A DNA stretch of 64,000 bases from Curtobacterium sp. BH-2-1-1 (lineage in GTDB: Bacteria > Actinomycetota > Actinomycetes > Actinomycetales > Microbacteriaceae), in NCBI RefSeq assembly GCF_001806325.1, contig NZ_CP017580.1, positions 1,178,001 to 1,242,000 on the forward strand. Direction: 5' to 3'. Position numbers and translations under genes: made by a program. Below, in pieces: positions 8,529-17,095 of the stretch. Positions within the stretch are counted from its first letter, which is position 1, and the number at the start of each line of letters is the position of its first letter. Under the pieces are notes generated by a model that searched no databases, had not been told where the DNA came from, and saw only the letters and a program-made list of their open reading frames with translations.

Positions 8529-9223
8529 CGCTCGAACTCGACCACGTCGGCATCGGCGACGAGCCCGGTGCCGCGCTGCCCGTCGTCTCCGCCGTCGCCG
8601 CCCCCGGCCGCCCGGGTGTCGTCGCCGTCGAGACGGAGCAGGCACCCGTGCTCGCCTCGCTCGTCGCCGGCGGGCGCATGCGGCCCGAGACCGGTCGCGT
8701 GCTGCTCGACGGGCACGACGACGCCGCGGCGGTCCGGAGGACGTTCGCCCTCGTGGACACGCCGGGCATCGCCGAGCCCTTCCCCGTGATGAGCCTCAAG
8801 CGCATCGTGCGCGAGGAGCTCGCCTTCGCCGGACAGCGGCCCTCCCGTGAGCACGTCGACACCGTGCTCGACGAGCTCGGGCTGCGGGACTACGCCGACA
8901 CGCACGTGCAGCGGGTCCCGACCGACGTGCGGGTCCGGCTCCTCGTCGAACTCGCCCTGCTGCGGGACGGGGTGACCGGGCTCGTCATCACCTCGCCCGA
9001 ACGGCACGGCGGCGCCGTGGAGGGGTGGTTCGCGGTCGTCCGCGACGTCGCCCGCCGCGGCGTGACCGTCGTGCTCGTGACCTCCAAGGCCGCAGCCGCG
9101 ACCGTCGAACACCTGCTCGACACCATCCAGACCGAGGACCCCGAGGACGTGGCCCGACCTGACGGAGACGACCCGCGCCTCCAGTCCGACACCGACCACC
9201 TGCCCACGGAGGCGACCGCGTGA
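8525..9223 (+). CDS. Degenerate ABC-ATPase-like protein linked to YhgE
   Basis: 232 residues. Overall order of elements follows an ABC ATPase: an opening LELDHVGIGD strand, AGGRMRPETGRVLLDG (as after Walker A), EELGLRDYADTHV (as before the signature), and a final VVLVTS strand. But the nucleotide motifs are gone: where GxxGxGKST should be (~33-43) it reads VAVETEQAPVL; LSGGQ is replaced by VPTDV (~131-135); Walker B with catalytic Glu is replaced by GLVITSPER (~152-160). Hydrolysis of ATP is therefore unlikely. Start and stop codons overlap both neighbours, so it is translated with the TetR regulator and the YhgE protein and probably works with the latter, as a non-catalytic subunit or regulator. 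The last ~35 residues are acidic and disordered. Confidence 0.8.
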   Translation: MTLELDHVGIGDEPGAALPVVSAVAAPGRPGVVAVETEQAPVLASLVAGGRMRPETGRVLLDGHDDAAAVRRTFALVDTPGIAEPFPVMSLKRIVREELAFAGQRPSREHVDTVLDELGLRDYADTHVQRVPTDVRVRLLVELALLRDGVTGLVITSPERHGGAVEGWFAVVRDVARRGVTVVLVTSKAAAATVEHLLDTIQTEDPEDVARPDGDDPRLQSDTDHLPTEATA

Positions 9224-11289
9224 CCACCACCTCGCTCGTCCGCGCCGAACTGGCGCGACTCACCGCGACCCCGCTCGCACGACTCGCGTTCATCGCGCTC
9301 ATGGTCGTGCCGCTGCTGTACGGCGGCGCCTACCTCTGGGCGAACCGCGACCCGTACGCGAAGCTCGACCAGGTCCCCGCCGCCATCGTCGACCAGGACG
9401 CCGGGGCGACGCTCGACGGCGACCACGTCGACTACGGCAAGGACGTCACGAAGGAGGCCATCGACGGCGCCGACTTCAAGTGGACGAAGACGACCGCGGC
9501 CGACGCGCGCTCCGGCGTCCGGAACGGCACGTACGACTTCGTCGTGACGATCCCGCACGACTTCTCGGAGTCCCTCGTCTCCGCACAGTCCGACGACCCG
9601 AAGCGTGCCGAGCTCGTGATGACGACGGCGGACACGAACTCGTACCTCGCCTCGACCATCGCGGAGCAGGCGGGCAAGACGATGCGCACCGCCGTCGCCG
9701 AGCGGGTCGGCAAGCAGGCGGCGAAGACCCTGCTCGTGGGCCTCGCCGACGTGCGCGACAGCCTGGGCGACGCGGTCGACGGCGCGGGGCAGCTCGCCTC
9801 CGGTGCGAAGTCCGCTGCGTCGGGCGCGGCCACGCTCGCGGACGGCACCGGCAAGCTCGCTTCCGGCGCGGCGACGCTCGCGGACGGGACCGCCGCGTTG
9901 CCGTCGCAGACCGCTGCGCTCGACCAGGGCGCCCAGCAGGTCGCCTCCGGGGCGGCGACGCTGTCCTCGGGGCTGCAGACGGCGAAGCAGCAGACCGCGT
10001 CGCTGCCCGCGCAGACCGCGCAGCTGAACGAGGGCGCACAGCAGGTCGCGGCCGGCAACAAGGCACTGGCCGACCAGACCGAGCCGGCGCTCGACGCGCT
10101 GAACGGCCTCTCCCCCGACACCGTGACGGCGGCGATCACGAAGGCCGCCGCGGACCGTGGGGTGGAACTGACGCCGGAGGTGCAGGCGGTCATCACCTCC
10201 ACCGTCGAGGCGCAGCTCGGTGACGACAAGACGAAGGCTGATCTCGCGAAGGCCAAGGCCGCGCTCGAGGGCGTCGACCAGCTGCGCGACGGGTCCGCCC
10301 AGGTCGCGGCCGGCACCTCCGCCCTGGCGACGGCGGCCCCCACCCTGGCCGGCGGGGTCTCCTCCGCCGCGGACGGTGCCGCGCAGTTGGCGTCGGGCTC
10401 GTCGCAGGTGGCCTCTGGCACCTCGCAGCTCGCGTCGGCCGCGCCCACGCTGTCGTCCGGTGCGGCTTCCTTGGCGTCCGGAGCGGCCTCGGCCGACGAC
10501 GGCGCGAAGTCGTTGGCGTCCGGGCTGACGAAGCTGCAGAGCGGCTCGTCCGAGCTCGCCTCGAAGCTCGACGAGGGCCGCACGAAGATCCCGGCGTCGA
10601 ACGCCTCGCAGCGTGAGGACCAGGCGTCGGTGATCTCGGACCCGGTCAAGGTCGGGGACGACAACGTCGCGGCGGCGGACAACTACGGGGCCGGACTCGC
10701 GCCGTTCTTCATCTCCCTCGCAGCCTGGATCGGCATGTACGCGCTGTTCCTCATCCTCAAGCCGATCTCGAAGCGGGCGATCACCGCGGTGCGGAAGCCC
10801 CTCGCAGTGGTGTTCGGCGGATGGCTGACGCCGGCGCTGCTCGGACTCGTGCAGATGGTGGCGCTGTTCTTCATAGTCCGGTTCGCCCTCGACCTGAACG
10901 TCGTGCACGCCGGGGCGACGATCGGGGTCATGGTGCTGGCATCGGCGACGTTCGCGGCGATCATCATGGCGCTGAACGTGCTGCTCGGCTCGGTGGGGCA
11001 ATTCCTCGGCCTGGTGCTCATGCTCGTGCAGCTCGTCACCGCCGGCGGGACGTTCCCGTGGCAGACGCTGCCGGGGCCGTTGGCGGCGCTGCACTTCGCG
11101 CTGCCGATGACGTACTCGGTCGACGCGATCCGGCAGACGATGTACGGCGGGGACCTCGGCGCGGCGTGGTCGGACGCGGGCGTGCTCGCGTGCTGGCTGC
11201 TCGGGGCGCTCCTGGTGTCGTTCGTCGTGACGGCGCGGCAGACGCGGTCGCGGACGCTGCGCGACCTGCGCCCGAGCCTGATCGGGTAG
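9220..11289 (+). CDS. YhgE/Pip family ABC-2-like membrane protein
   Basis: 689 residues. One membrane segment near the N-terminus (ARLAFIALMVVPLLYGGAYLW), a large extracytoplasmic region of ~450 residues, then five C-terminal membrane segments (from ~495). The extracytoplasmic part contains many short repeats of the type LASGAATLADGT that should make long helices or coiled coil, as in Pip phage-infection proteins and ESX-linked YhgE homologues. The topology matches ABC-2 permeases used in export. GTG start overlaps the stop of the ATPase-like gene (GTGA), supporting a shared complex. Substrate unknown; related proteins are tied to drug or lipid export and to secretion of LXG toxins, but no such toxin is seen nearby. 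Confidence 0.9.
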   Translation: MTTTSLVRAELARLTATPLARLAFIALMVVPLLYGGAYLWANRDPYAKLDQVPAAIVDQDAGATLDGDHVDYGKDVTKEAIDGADFKWTKTTAADARSGVRNGTYDFVVTIPHDFSESLVSAQSDDPKRAELVMTTADTNSYLASTIAEQAGKTMRTAVAERVGKQAAKTLLVGLADVRDSLGDAVDGAGQLASGAKSAASGAATLADGTGKLASGAATLADGTAALPSQTAALDQGAQQVASGAATLSSGLQTAKQQTASLPAQTAQLNEGAQQVAAGNKALADQTEPALDALNGLSPDTVTAAITKAAADRGVELTPEVQAVITSTVEAQLGDDKTKADLAKAKAALEGVDQLRDGSAQVAAGTSALATAAPTLAGGVSSAADGAAQLASGSSQVASGTSQLASAAPTLSSGAASLASGAASADDGAKSLASGLTKLQSGSSELASKLDEGRTKIPASNASQREDQASVISDPVKVGDDNVAAADNYGAGLAPFFISLAAWIGMYALFLILKPISKRAITAVRKPLAVVFGGWLTPALLGLVQMVALFFIVRFALDLNVVHAGATIGVMVLASATFAAIIMALNVLLGSVGQFLGLVLMLVQLVTAGGTFPWQTLPGPLAALHFALPMTYSVDAIRQTMYGGDLGAAWSDAGVLACWLLGALLVSFVVTARQTRSRTLRDLRPSLIG

Positions 11290-11371
11290 CGGGGCGCGGG
11301 CCGACGCGCGCGGCCCCGAGCGTGCGCCCGCCCCGCCCCCGCTACCATCGACGGGAGAGCCACGGAGGTCG

Positions 11372-12370
11372 ATGCAGATCATGGGAGCCGGCAAACCCGC
11401 GACCATCTACGACGTCGCCGCGCGCGCCGGGGTCTCGAAGTCCCTCGTGTCGCTCGTCCTGCAGCGCTCCCCGCGGGTGAGCCAGCAGCGGCGTGACGCG
11501 GTGCTCAAGGCGATCCAGGAGCTCGACTACCGCCCCTCCACGGCGGCGGTGTCGCTCGCGGGCACGCGCTCCCGGACGATCGGCGTCGTCCTCGACGACT
11601 TCCGGAACCAGTGGTTCGTCGACCTGCTGACCGGCCTGCGCGAGTCGCTGCAGGACCAGGGCCACCGACTCGTCGTCGCGGACCGCTTCCTCAACACCGG
11701 GCTCGACGCCTCGCCGGTCGAGGGCTTCCTGTCCATGCGCGTCGAGGGGATCGTCATCGCCGGCGAGCCCGACACCGACCTCGCGATCCCCGCCTCGACC
11801 CCGCTCGTCATCGCCGGCGGCCGCGTCGCGATCCCCCGGGCGGACACCGTGGCGAACGACGACCGCGCGGGCGGGGCGATGGCCGCGGAGCACCTGCTCG
11901 CCCTCGGCCACACGCGCCTCGGGTTCGTCGGCGCCTCGTCGGCCGCGTCCGACGAACGACGCACGGGGTTCAGCTCCGGTGTCGACGGCCGCGCCGAGGT
12001 CTCGACGGTCGTGCTCCCGGGCGAGCCCACCGAGGAGGCCGGGTCGCGCGCTCTGGCGCAACTCCTCGACGCGCACCCCGAGGTGACGGCCGTCTTCGCC
12101 GCGAACGACGTGATGGCGCTCGGCGCGCTGTCCGAGCTCGCCGAGCGTGGGCTGCGCGTCCCCGAGGACGTGTCGGTCATGGGCTACGACGACACCCCGC
12201 TCGCGGCGACGCGGTACGTGGGGCTCACGAGCATCGACGACCGCAGTGTCGAGATCGGGCGTGGCGCCGGCGAGCGGCTCCTCGCGCGGATCGCCGACCC
12301 GACGCCGGCGGCGACCGAGGTCCTGGTCGAGCCCCGGTTGGTCGCGCGGCGCACCACCGCGGCGCGCTGA
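11372..12370 (+). CDS. LacI family transcriptional regulator
   Basis: 332 residues. Residues ~10-60 are the LacI helix-turn-helix with hinge (TIYDVAARAGVSKSLVSLVL, then DYRPSTAAVSLAG), followed by a periplasmic-binding-protein-like sugar-sensing domain (IGVVLDDFRNQWF ... VFAANDVMALGAL ... VPEDVSVMGYDDTPLA). Members repress carbohydrate genes until a sugar binds. No sugar operon sits directly beside it: a TrmH gene converges from the right, so the target is elsewhere or autogenous. Two ATGs are possible: GGAGG is three bases before the first and twelve before the one at 11381. A TACCAT -10-like element is at 11343. Confidence 0.93.
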   Translation: MQIMGAGKPATIYDVAARAGVSKSLVSLVLQRSPRVSQQRRDAVLKAIQELDYRPSTAAVSLAGTRSRTIGVVLDDFRNQWFVDLLTGLRESLQDQGHRLVVADRFLNTGLDASPVEGFLSMRVEGIVIAGEPDTDLAIPASTPLVIAGGRVAIPRADTVANDDRAGGAMAAEHLLALGHTRLGFVGASSAASDERRTGFSSGVDGRAEVSTVVLPGEPTEEAGSRALAQLLDAHPEVTAVFAANDVMALGALSELAERGLRVPEDVSVMGYDDTPLAATRYVGLTSIDDRSVEIGRGAGERLLARIADPTPAATEVLVEPRLVARRTTAAR

Positions 12371-12385
12371 CGCCGACGCGCCGGC

Positions 12386-12400
12386 GGACGGGAGGCGCGG
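12386..12400. repeat. Repeat family A, half copy
   Basis: GGACGGGAGGCGCGG, one arm of the family A palindrome, between the convergent LacI and TrmH genes. No complementary arm follows. Confidence 0.65.
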
Positions 12401-12442
12401 CTCACCCCCGCCCCGCCGGCTGCGACGAACGGGTGGCGGGGT

Positions 12443-13108
12443 TCAGCGCGCGGTGCCGTCGGCCCCGCTGGTGCGGTCGATCTCCGCGTGCTGGACGACC
12501 CAGCTGTGCATGACGATCGCCGCGGCCGCCGAGGCGTTGATGCTCCGCGTCGACCCGAACTGCGTGATCTCGAGGTGTCCGTCCGCCCCGGCGACGGCCT
12601 CGTCGGTGAGCCCGGGTCCCTCCTGCCCGAAGAGGAACACGCACCGTTCCGGGATCGGCGTCGTCTCGATGCGGGACGCCCCGGGGGTGTTGTCGATCGC
12701 GATCACCGGGCGGCCCTCGTCGCGCATGGCCTCGAGGAAGGCGGTGACGTCGGGGTGGTACCGGACGTGCTGGTACCGGTCGGTGACCATCGCGCCGCGC
12801 TTGTTCCACCGACGGCGCCCGACGATGTGCACGGTGCCGGCGAGGAACGCGTTGGCGCTCCGCACGATCGACCCGATGTTGAGGTCGTGCTGCCAGTTCT
12901 CGATCGCCACGTCGAACGCGTGGCGGTGCGTGTCGAGCTCGGCGACGATGGCGTCCATCGACCAGTAGCGGAACCCGTCGACGACGTTGCGGGTGTCCCC
13001 GGTCGCCAGGAGCTCCGGGTCGAGCCGCGGGTCGTCCGGCCAGGGCTCGGGGTGCGGCCCGACCCCGTTCGTCGTCCGCTCGTGGGACGGTTCGGGGACT
13101 GCGGTCAC
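12443..13108 (-). CDS. TrmH/SpoU family RNA 2'-O-methyltransferase
   Basis: 221 residues. Carries the three SPOUT motifs: NIGSIVRSANAF (motif 1, with the Arg that acts on the ribose 2'-OH), FLFGQEGPGL (motif 2) and GSTRSINASAAAAIVMH (motif 3), which make the knotted SAM site. It methylates the ribose of a tRNA or rRNA nucleotide; the exact target is not readable from sequence. GTG start chosen because homology-like sequence begins just after it (MTAVPEPSHERTTNG) and the upstream frame is antisense-like. Lies just downstream of, and on the same strand as, the TetR gene. Confidence 0.9.
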   Translation of the reverse strand: MTAVPEPSHERTTNGVGPHPEPWPDDPRLDPELLATGDTRNVVDGFRYWSMDAIVAELDTHRHAFDVAIENWQHDLNIGSIVRSANAFLAGTVHIVGRRRWNKRGAMVTDRYQHVRYHPDVTAFLEAMRDEGRPVIAIDNTPGASRIETTPIPERCVFLFGQEGPGLTDEAVAGADGHLEITQFGSTRSINASAAAAIVMHSWVVQHAEIDRTSGADGTAR

Positions 13109-13136
13109 GCCACCAAGCGTACGGCGGGGTCGCCGG

Positions 13137-13814
13137 TCACCGGATCCGGGACTCGATCCCCGCGATGAGGACGTCGAGCCCCAGCGCGAACCGGTCCTCG
13201 TACGAGTGCGAACCGAGGATCTCCGCCACGAGCTCGTGCCGCTCCGGACGACCGGCCGCGGCCGAGCCCCGGCCGACCTGCACGCCGGTGTGCCCGACCA
13301 CGAAGTCGTACACGACGAAGAACGCGTACATCGCCTCGGCGTCGGGCAGGCCGGCCGACCGGAGCGCACCGACGACCTTCGCCACGACGGCGTCGGACTC
13401 CGTCGACACAAGGGCCCCGCGGCGACTGTGCGACTCGAGCACGAGGGGGTGGGTCAGCATGAGGTCGCGGAAGGTCGTGGCGAACGTCCGGACGACCGCG
13501 TGCCACTCGTCCGGCCAGACGAACGTCGCGGTGAACTCGTCGACCGTGCGGCGGACGAGCTCGGCGTGCAGGTCGTCGAGGCCGCCGATCGTCCGGTGCA
13601 CGGTCATCGGTGCGACGCCGAGCCGGACGCCGAGCGCGCGGAAGGACAGCCGGTCGAGGCCGTCCTCGTTCGCGATGGCCGTCGCGGCGTCGATCACCTG
13701 CTCGCGGCTGAGGACGTTGGGGCGGCCACGGCGCCGTCGCGGAGTCGCCTCGGCCTGCTCCGGCGCCGTGACGGGCCGGGGTGCGACGGGCGGGGTTCCG
13801 GGTTCGACGAGCAC
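13137..13814 (-). CDS. TetR family regulator with TetR_C-like C-domain
   Basis: 225 residues. After a disordered proline-rich lead comes RRRRGRPNVLSREQVIDAA and the helix-turn-helix LSFRALGVRLGVAPMTVHRTIGG; the rest is helical, with a pattern like the class that binds tetracycline-type ligands (MTVHRTIGGLDDLHAELVRR). The GTG start is supported by AAGGAGAA eight bases upstream. The promoter region contains an exact 24-bp tandem duplication, probably its own operator. The neighbouring HAD gene is divergent, so one or both may be controlled by this protein. Ligand unknown. Confidence 0.9.
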   Translation of the reverse strand: MLVEPGTPPVAPRPVTAPEQAEATPRRRRGRPNVLSREQVIDAATAIANEDGLDRLSFRALGVRLGVAPMTVHRTIGGLDDLHAELVRRTVDEFTATFVWPDEWHAVVRTFATTFRDLMLTHPLVLESHSRRGALVSTESDAVVAKVVGALRSAGLPDAEAMYAFFVVYDFVVGHTGVQVGRGSAAAGRPERHELVAEILGSHSYEDRFALGLDVLIAGIESRIR

Positions 13815-13826
13815 GGGGCGTTCTCC

Positions 13827-13874
13827 TTCTTCCAGTACGTGTCCCGAAAATTCTTCCAGTACGTGTCCCGAAAA
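13827..13874. repeat. Exact tandem duplication of 24 bp in a TetR promoter
   Basis: Two abutting identical copies (13827-13850 and 13851-13874) of a 24-bp unit beginning TTCTTCCAGTACGTGTCCCG and ending AAAA, 13 bp before the regulator's GTG. Because it covers the likely promoter and first transcribed bases, it probably doubles an operator or a promoter element. Unit length is a multiple of three but the site is not coding. Confidence 0.9.
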
Positions 13875-14016
13875 GCCTAGGGCAAAGCCGACCGGCGTTC
13901 GGTGTCTCGACCATCTCGGGTCCACGACCGGCGCGCAAGAGCCGATCCGTGCCTCCCGGCCTTCTCCGAGCCGACGCCGAGCCGGGCCGTCACGGGCGCG
14001 CACTAGGGTGAGGGGC

Positions 14017-14814
14017 ATGGCAACCCGCGACGAGGTCGAGTGCTGGCTGACCGACATGGACGGCGTGCTCGTGCACGAGAACCAGGCGCTCCCCGGGGCG
14101 CCGGAGCTGATCCAGCAGTGGCTCGACGAGGGCACGGAGTTCCTCGTCCTGACGAACAACTCGATCTTCACCCCGCGTGACCTCAGCGCCCGGCTCCGCT
14201 GGTCCGGCATCCACGTCCCCGAGGAGCGCATCTGGACGAGCGCCCTCGCCACCGCCGACTTCTGCAAGTCCCAGATGCCCGGCGGCTCCGCGTTCGTCAT
14301 CGGCGAGGCCGGCATGACCACGGCCCTGCACGAGGCCGGCTTCATCATGACCGAGACCGCCCCCGACTACGTCGTCGTCGGTGAGACCCGCAACTACTCG
14401 TTCGAGGCGATCACGAAGGCCGTGCGCCTCATCCGCGACGGTGCCCGCTTCATCGTCACGAACCCCGACGCGACGGGCCCGTCGGCCGAGGGGGTCCTCC
14501 CGGCGACCGGCGCCATCGCCGCGATGATCGAGAAGGCCACCGGCAAGCAGCCGTACGTGGTCGGCAAGCCGAACCCGATGATGTTCCGCTCCGCGATGAA
14601 CCGGATCGGCGCCCACTCCGAGAACACCGGCATGATCGGCGACCGGATGGACACCGACGTGCAGGCCGGCATCGAGGCAGGACTCCACACCGTCCTCGTC
14701 ATGACCGGCATCAGCGACCAGGCCGAGATCGACCGCTACCCCTTCCGCCCGAGCGAGGTCATCTCCGGCGTCCACGAGCTCGTCCGCACCGAACCCTTCG
14801 AGGTGGAGCTGTAG
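14017..14814 (+). CDS. HAD-IIA family phosphatase (NagD-like)
   Basis: 265 residues. Haloacid-dehalogenase motifs: I, DMDGVL (~13-18, nucleophile Asp); II, VLTNNS (~45); III, the VGKPNP lysine; IV, GDRMDTD. The large cap between motifs II and III is that of class IIA, which includes NagD nucleotidase and phosphoglycolate/p-nitrophenyl phosphatases. Substrate cannot be read from sequence. TAGGGT sits seven bases before the ATG with no other leader, consistent with a leaderless transcript, although GAGGGG could also serve as ribosome site. The methyltransferase gene follows two bases after the stop. Confidence 0.92.
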   Translation: MATRDEVECWLTDMDGVLVHENQALPGAPELIQQWLDEGTEFLVLTNNSIFTPRDLSARLRWSGIHVPEERIWTSALATADFCKSQMPGGSAFVIGEAGMTTALHEAGFIMTETAPDYVVVGETRNYSFEAITKAVRLIRDGARFIVTNPDATGPSAEGVLPATGAIAAMIEKATGKQPYVVGKPNPMMFRSAMNRIGAHSENTGMIGDRMDTDVQAGIEAGLHTVLVMTGISDQAEIDRYPFRPSEVISGVHELVRTEPFEVEL

Positions 14815-14816
14815 CG

Positions 14817-15611
14817 ATGCGCTGGGACCCGTCGCGGTACGCCGCCTTCGCGGACGACCGCGCGCGGCCCTTCCACGACCTCGTCGCGCAGATCGCCTGG
14901 CCGGCGGGTGCGGGCCACGAGGCGCCACGTCGCGTCGTCGACCTCGGCTGCGGCCCCGGGACCCTCACCGCCACGTTGGCAGCGCGGTGGCCTTCCGCGT
15001 CGGTGGTCGGGATCGACAGCTCGGCGCAGATGCTGGCGTCGGCGCCGACCGGCCCCGGGTTGTCGTTCGAGCTGGGCTCGATCGAGGACTGGACACCCGG
15101 CCCCACGGACGACGTCGTCGTGACGAACGCGGCGCTCCAGTGGGTGCCGTCGCACGTGTCGCTGTTGCCGCGGTGGCTCGACGCGATGCCGTCCGGGTCG
15201 TGGTTCGCGATGCAGGTGCCGGGCAACTTCGGGTCGCCGTCGCACGCGCTCATGCGGTCCGTCGCCGCCTCCGGGCCGTGGGCGCCGGCGCTGGCCGGTG
15301 TCCTCCGCGAGGACCCGGTGCTCGACCCGGCGGGCTACCTCGGCATCATGCTCGACGCCGGGTTCGAGGCCCGCGCGTGGGAGACCACCTACACCCAGCT
15401 CCTGCGGGGCGTCGACCCGGTGCTCGACTGGGTGCGCGGGACCGGGCTCCGTCCGGCACTGCAGGCGCTCGACGCGGCGGACCCGTCCGGCGCGTCGACC
15501 GCGGCGTACGAGGCGGAGTACGCGGCGGCGCTGCGGTCGGCGTACCCGGCAGGGGCGCACGGCACGGTGTACCCGTTCCGGCGGGTCTTCGCCGTCGGCC
15601 GCAAGCCCTGA
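14817..15611 (+). CDS. tam: Trans-aconitate 2-methyltransferase-like enzyme
   Basis: 264 residues. Opens RWDPSRYAAFADDRARPF, the typical Tam start, then VVDLGCGPGTLT (SAM motif I, ~40-51), GIDSSAQML (Asp that holds the ribose) and VVTNAALQWVPSH, also characteristic of Tam. Tam enzymes methylate trans-aconitate, a spontaneous inhibitor by-product of the citric acid cycle. The start lies two bases after the HAD stop, so the two genes share a transcript. The substrate assignment rests on these short stretches; a related small-molecule methyltransferase is possible. Confidence 0.85.
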   Translation: MRWDPSRYAAFADDRARPFHDLVAQIAWPAGAGHEAPRRVVDLGCGPGTLTATLAARWPSASVVGIDSSAQMLASAPTGPGLSFELGSIEDWTPGPTDDVVVTNAALQWVPSHVSLLPRWLDAMPSGSWFAMQVPGNFGSPSHALMRSVAASGPWAPALAGVLREDPVLDPAGYLGIMLDAGFEARAWETTYTQLLRGVDPVLDWVRGTGLRPALQALDAADPSGASTAAYEAEYAAALRSAYPAGAHGTVYPFRRVFAVGRKP

Positions 15612-15729
15612 TCCCCACCCCGTGATCGCCGCTGCCCATCGGGCGCGGCAACGCGTTGCCACCTGGTTCCTCGACCGGGTCGCCGCCACCAGACTCGGAA
15701 CTCCTGAAACATCCGATTGGAGTTCCACG

Positions 15730-16133
15730 ATGAAGCGAATCCTCTCGGTCGCCGCGGTCGGCACCATGGCGCTCGGCCTCTCGGTCGCTGCACTGCCCAC
15801 CGCCGCGTCTGCCTCGGTTGCCGGACCTCGGGACCCGTCTGTTCGACGACGACGATGGTCGCCGACCACCTGAAGGGCTGGGTCCACTGGACGATCGAGT
15901 GCACCGAGGCCCGCACCGTCGTCGTCGACGCGACGGCGCTCTCGGGCACGCCCGACGACCACGTGATCGTGGACGAGCAGCAGGCCTCGCGGTTCGTCGC
16001 CGCGGGCGAGACGTGGACGGACTTCGTCAGGCTGCCAACGGCCGGGGTCGACCAGTTCCGCGCACAGGCGGTCATGTTCGTCACCGCGGACCCGTTCGAG
16101 CGTCCGGCGATCATCGGCGGCGCCACCGGCTGA
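15730..16133 (+). pseudogene. Small secreted protein gene with frameshift
   Basis: From ATG 15730, with GGAG upstream, the frame encodes a clean signal peptide (MKRILSVAAVGTMALGLSV then ALPTAASAS) but after VAGPRDP turns to arginine-rich nonsense and stops at 15873. In a neighbouring frame a sensible protein continues from about 15823: RTSGPVCSTTTMVADHLKG through HWTIECTEARTVVVDATAL to a stop at 16133, with two cysteines. Joining them needs a shift of -1 (a lost base) between about 15815 and 15835. The whole would be ~134 residues, an exported protein of unknown function. Whether this is a real mutation or a sequencing error cannot be told here. Confidence 0.75.
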
Positions 16134-16151
16134 TCGCCGCCGCTCGGCGCT

Positions 16152-17018
16152 CTACTCGACCGTGACGAGGGTGCCGAGCGGCAGGGCGTCCACCGCCGCC
16201 ACCGCCTCGGCGTCGAGCCGCACGCAGCCGTGCGACACCTCGCCCGAGGTCGTCGCGTTCCAGTGCAGCCCGATCAGCCCGCCGTCGTGCCCACCGTACG
16301 GCTCGTCGGCCGCGCTCGAGTGCAGCGAGGTCAGCTGGATCGGGTGGTCGCCGGTCCCCTGGGCAGGGTCGACGTACCGCTGCTCGAGGTAGCCGGTGAC
16401 CCCGGTCGGCGTCGGGGTGTCCGCCGTGCCGACCCCGGCGCGGAACCGCTGCAGGGCCCCGCCGTCCGACGAGACGATCGACACGGACTGGTCCGTCGTC
16501 GAGATGACGACGCGGGAGGTCGGGGTCGACACCTCCCGGAGCGACGCCACCGGTACCCACGCCGAGGTCTGCGCCGCCGCCGATCCCCCGGCGGCCGAGG
16601 GCAGCTGCTGGCGCGCCGGGGTGAGGACACGCTCCCAGTCCCCGTCGCGCTCGACCCCGACGACCGTGGTGGGCTGCCGGAGGAAGTCGGTGGCGGCGAA
16701 CCGCGCGACCGGTGTGGTCCGCGCCGCGCCGAACAGGGGTGCGTCTGCCCGGAGCTGGAACACGGTGTCCGAGGTGATGGTCCGGTCGAACGGCATGAGC
16801 CCGCCGATGACCGCCGAGTACTGCGCCTCCGGCAGTGCGGCGAGCGCGGCTGCCCCGACGTGCGGGACGGCCGGGGCGACGTGGGACCGGGTCGCCGACG
16901 CCGACGGGACGGGTGCCGAGGCGACCGGGGTGGACCCGAGCAACGGGACGGCGACCGCCCCGGCGAGGACGACCGCGGCAGCGATGCCGGTCGCGGTCCA
17001 GAGGGTGCGAGTGCGCAT
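16152..17018 (-). CDS. Secreted L,D-transpeptidase (YkuD)
   Basis: 288 residues. N-terminal signal/anchor segment (TLWTATGIAAAVVLAGAVAV), an Ala/Pro/Ser linker, then a YkuD domain ending IGLHWNATTSGEVSHGCVRL, which contains the conserved His and SHGC active-site cysteine with the following arginine. The enzyme makes 3-3 cross-links in peptidoglycan or attaches proteins to it, outside the membrane. ATG preceded by GGAG at nine bases. It is on the same strand as, and 77 bases after, the PAP2 phosphatase gene, so they may be cotranscribed. Confidence 0.92.
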   Translation of the reverse strand: MRTRTLWTATGIAAAVVLAGAVAVPLLGSTPVASAPVPSASATRSHVAPAVPHVGAAALAALPEAQYSAVIGGLMPFDRTITSDTVFQLRADAPLFGAARTTPVARFAATDFLRQPTTVVGVERDGDWERVLTPARQQLPSAAGGSAAAQTSAWVPVASLREVSTPTSRVVISTTDQSVSIVSSDGGALQRFRAGVGTADTPTPTGVTGYLEQRYVDPAQGTGDHPIQLTSLHSSAADEPYGGHDGGLIGLHWNATTSGEVSHGCVRLDAEAVAAVDALPLGTLVTVE

Positions 17019-17095
17019 GGGGGGTGCTCCAGGGGTGACGGGAACGGGAAGGCGGCCGGCGCCGCCGCACGGGACGGACGCCGGCCGGCCCGCGA

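Noticed and set aside
9820..10560. Tandem repeats in the YhgE gene as a DNA repeat element
   Set aside because: The periodicity is in the protein (LASGA/TLADG helices) with varied codons, as expected of this family.
8890..11406. An 838-codon frame on the - strand opposite the YhgE gene
   Set aside because: Arg/Gly-rich shadow without any domain; the + strand encodes the coherent membrane protein.
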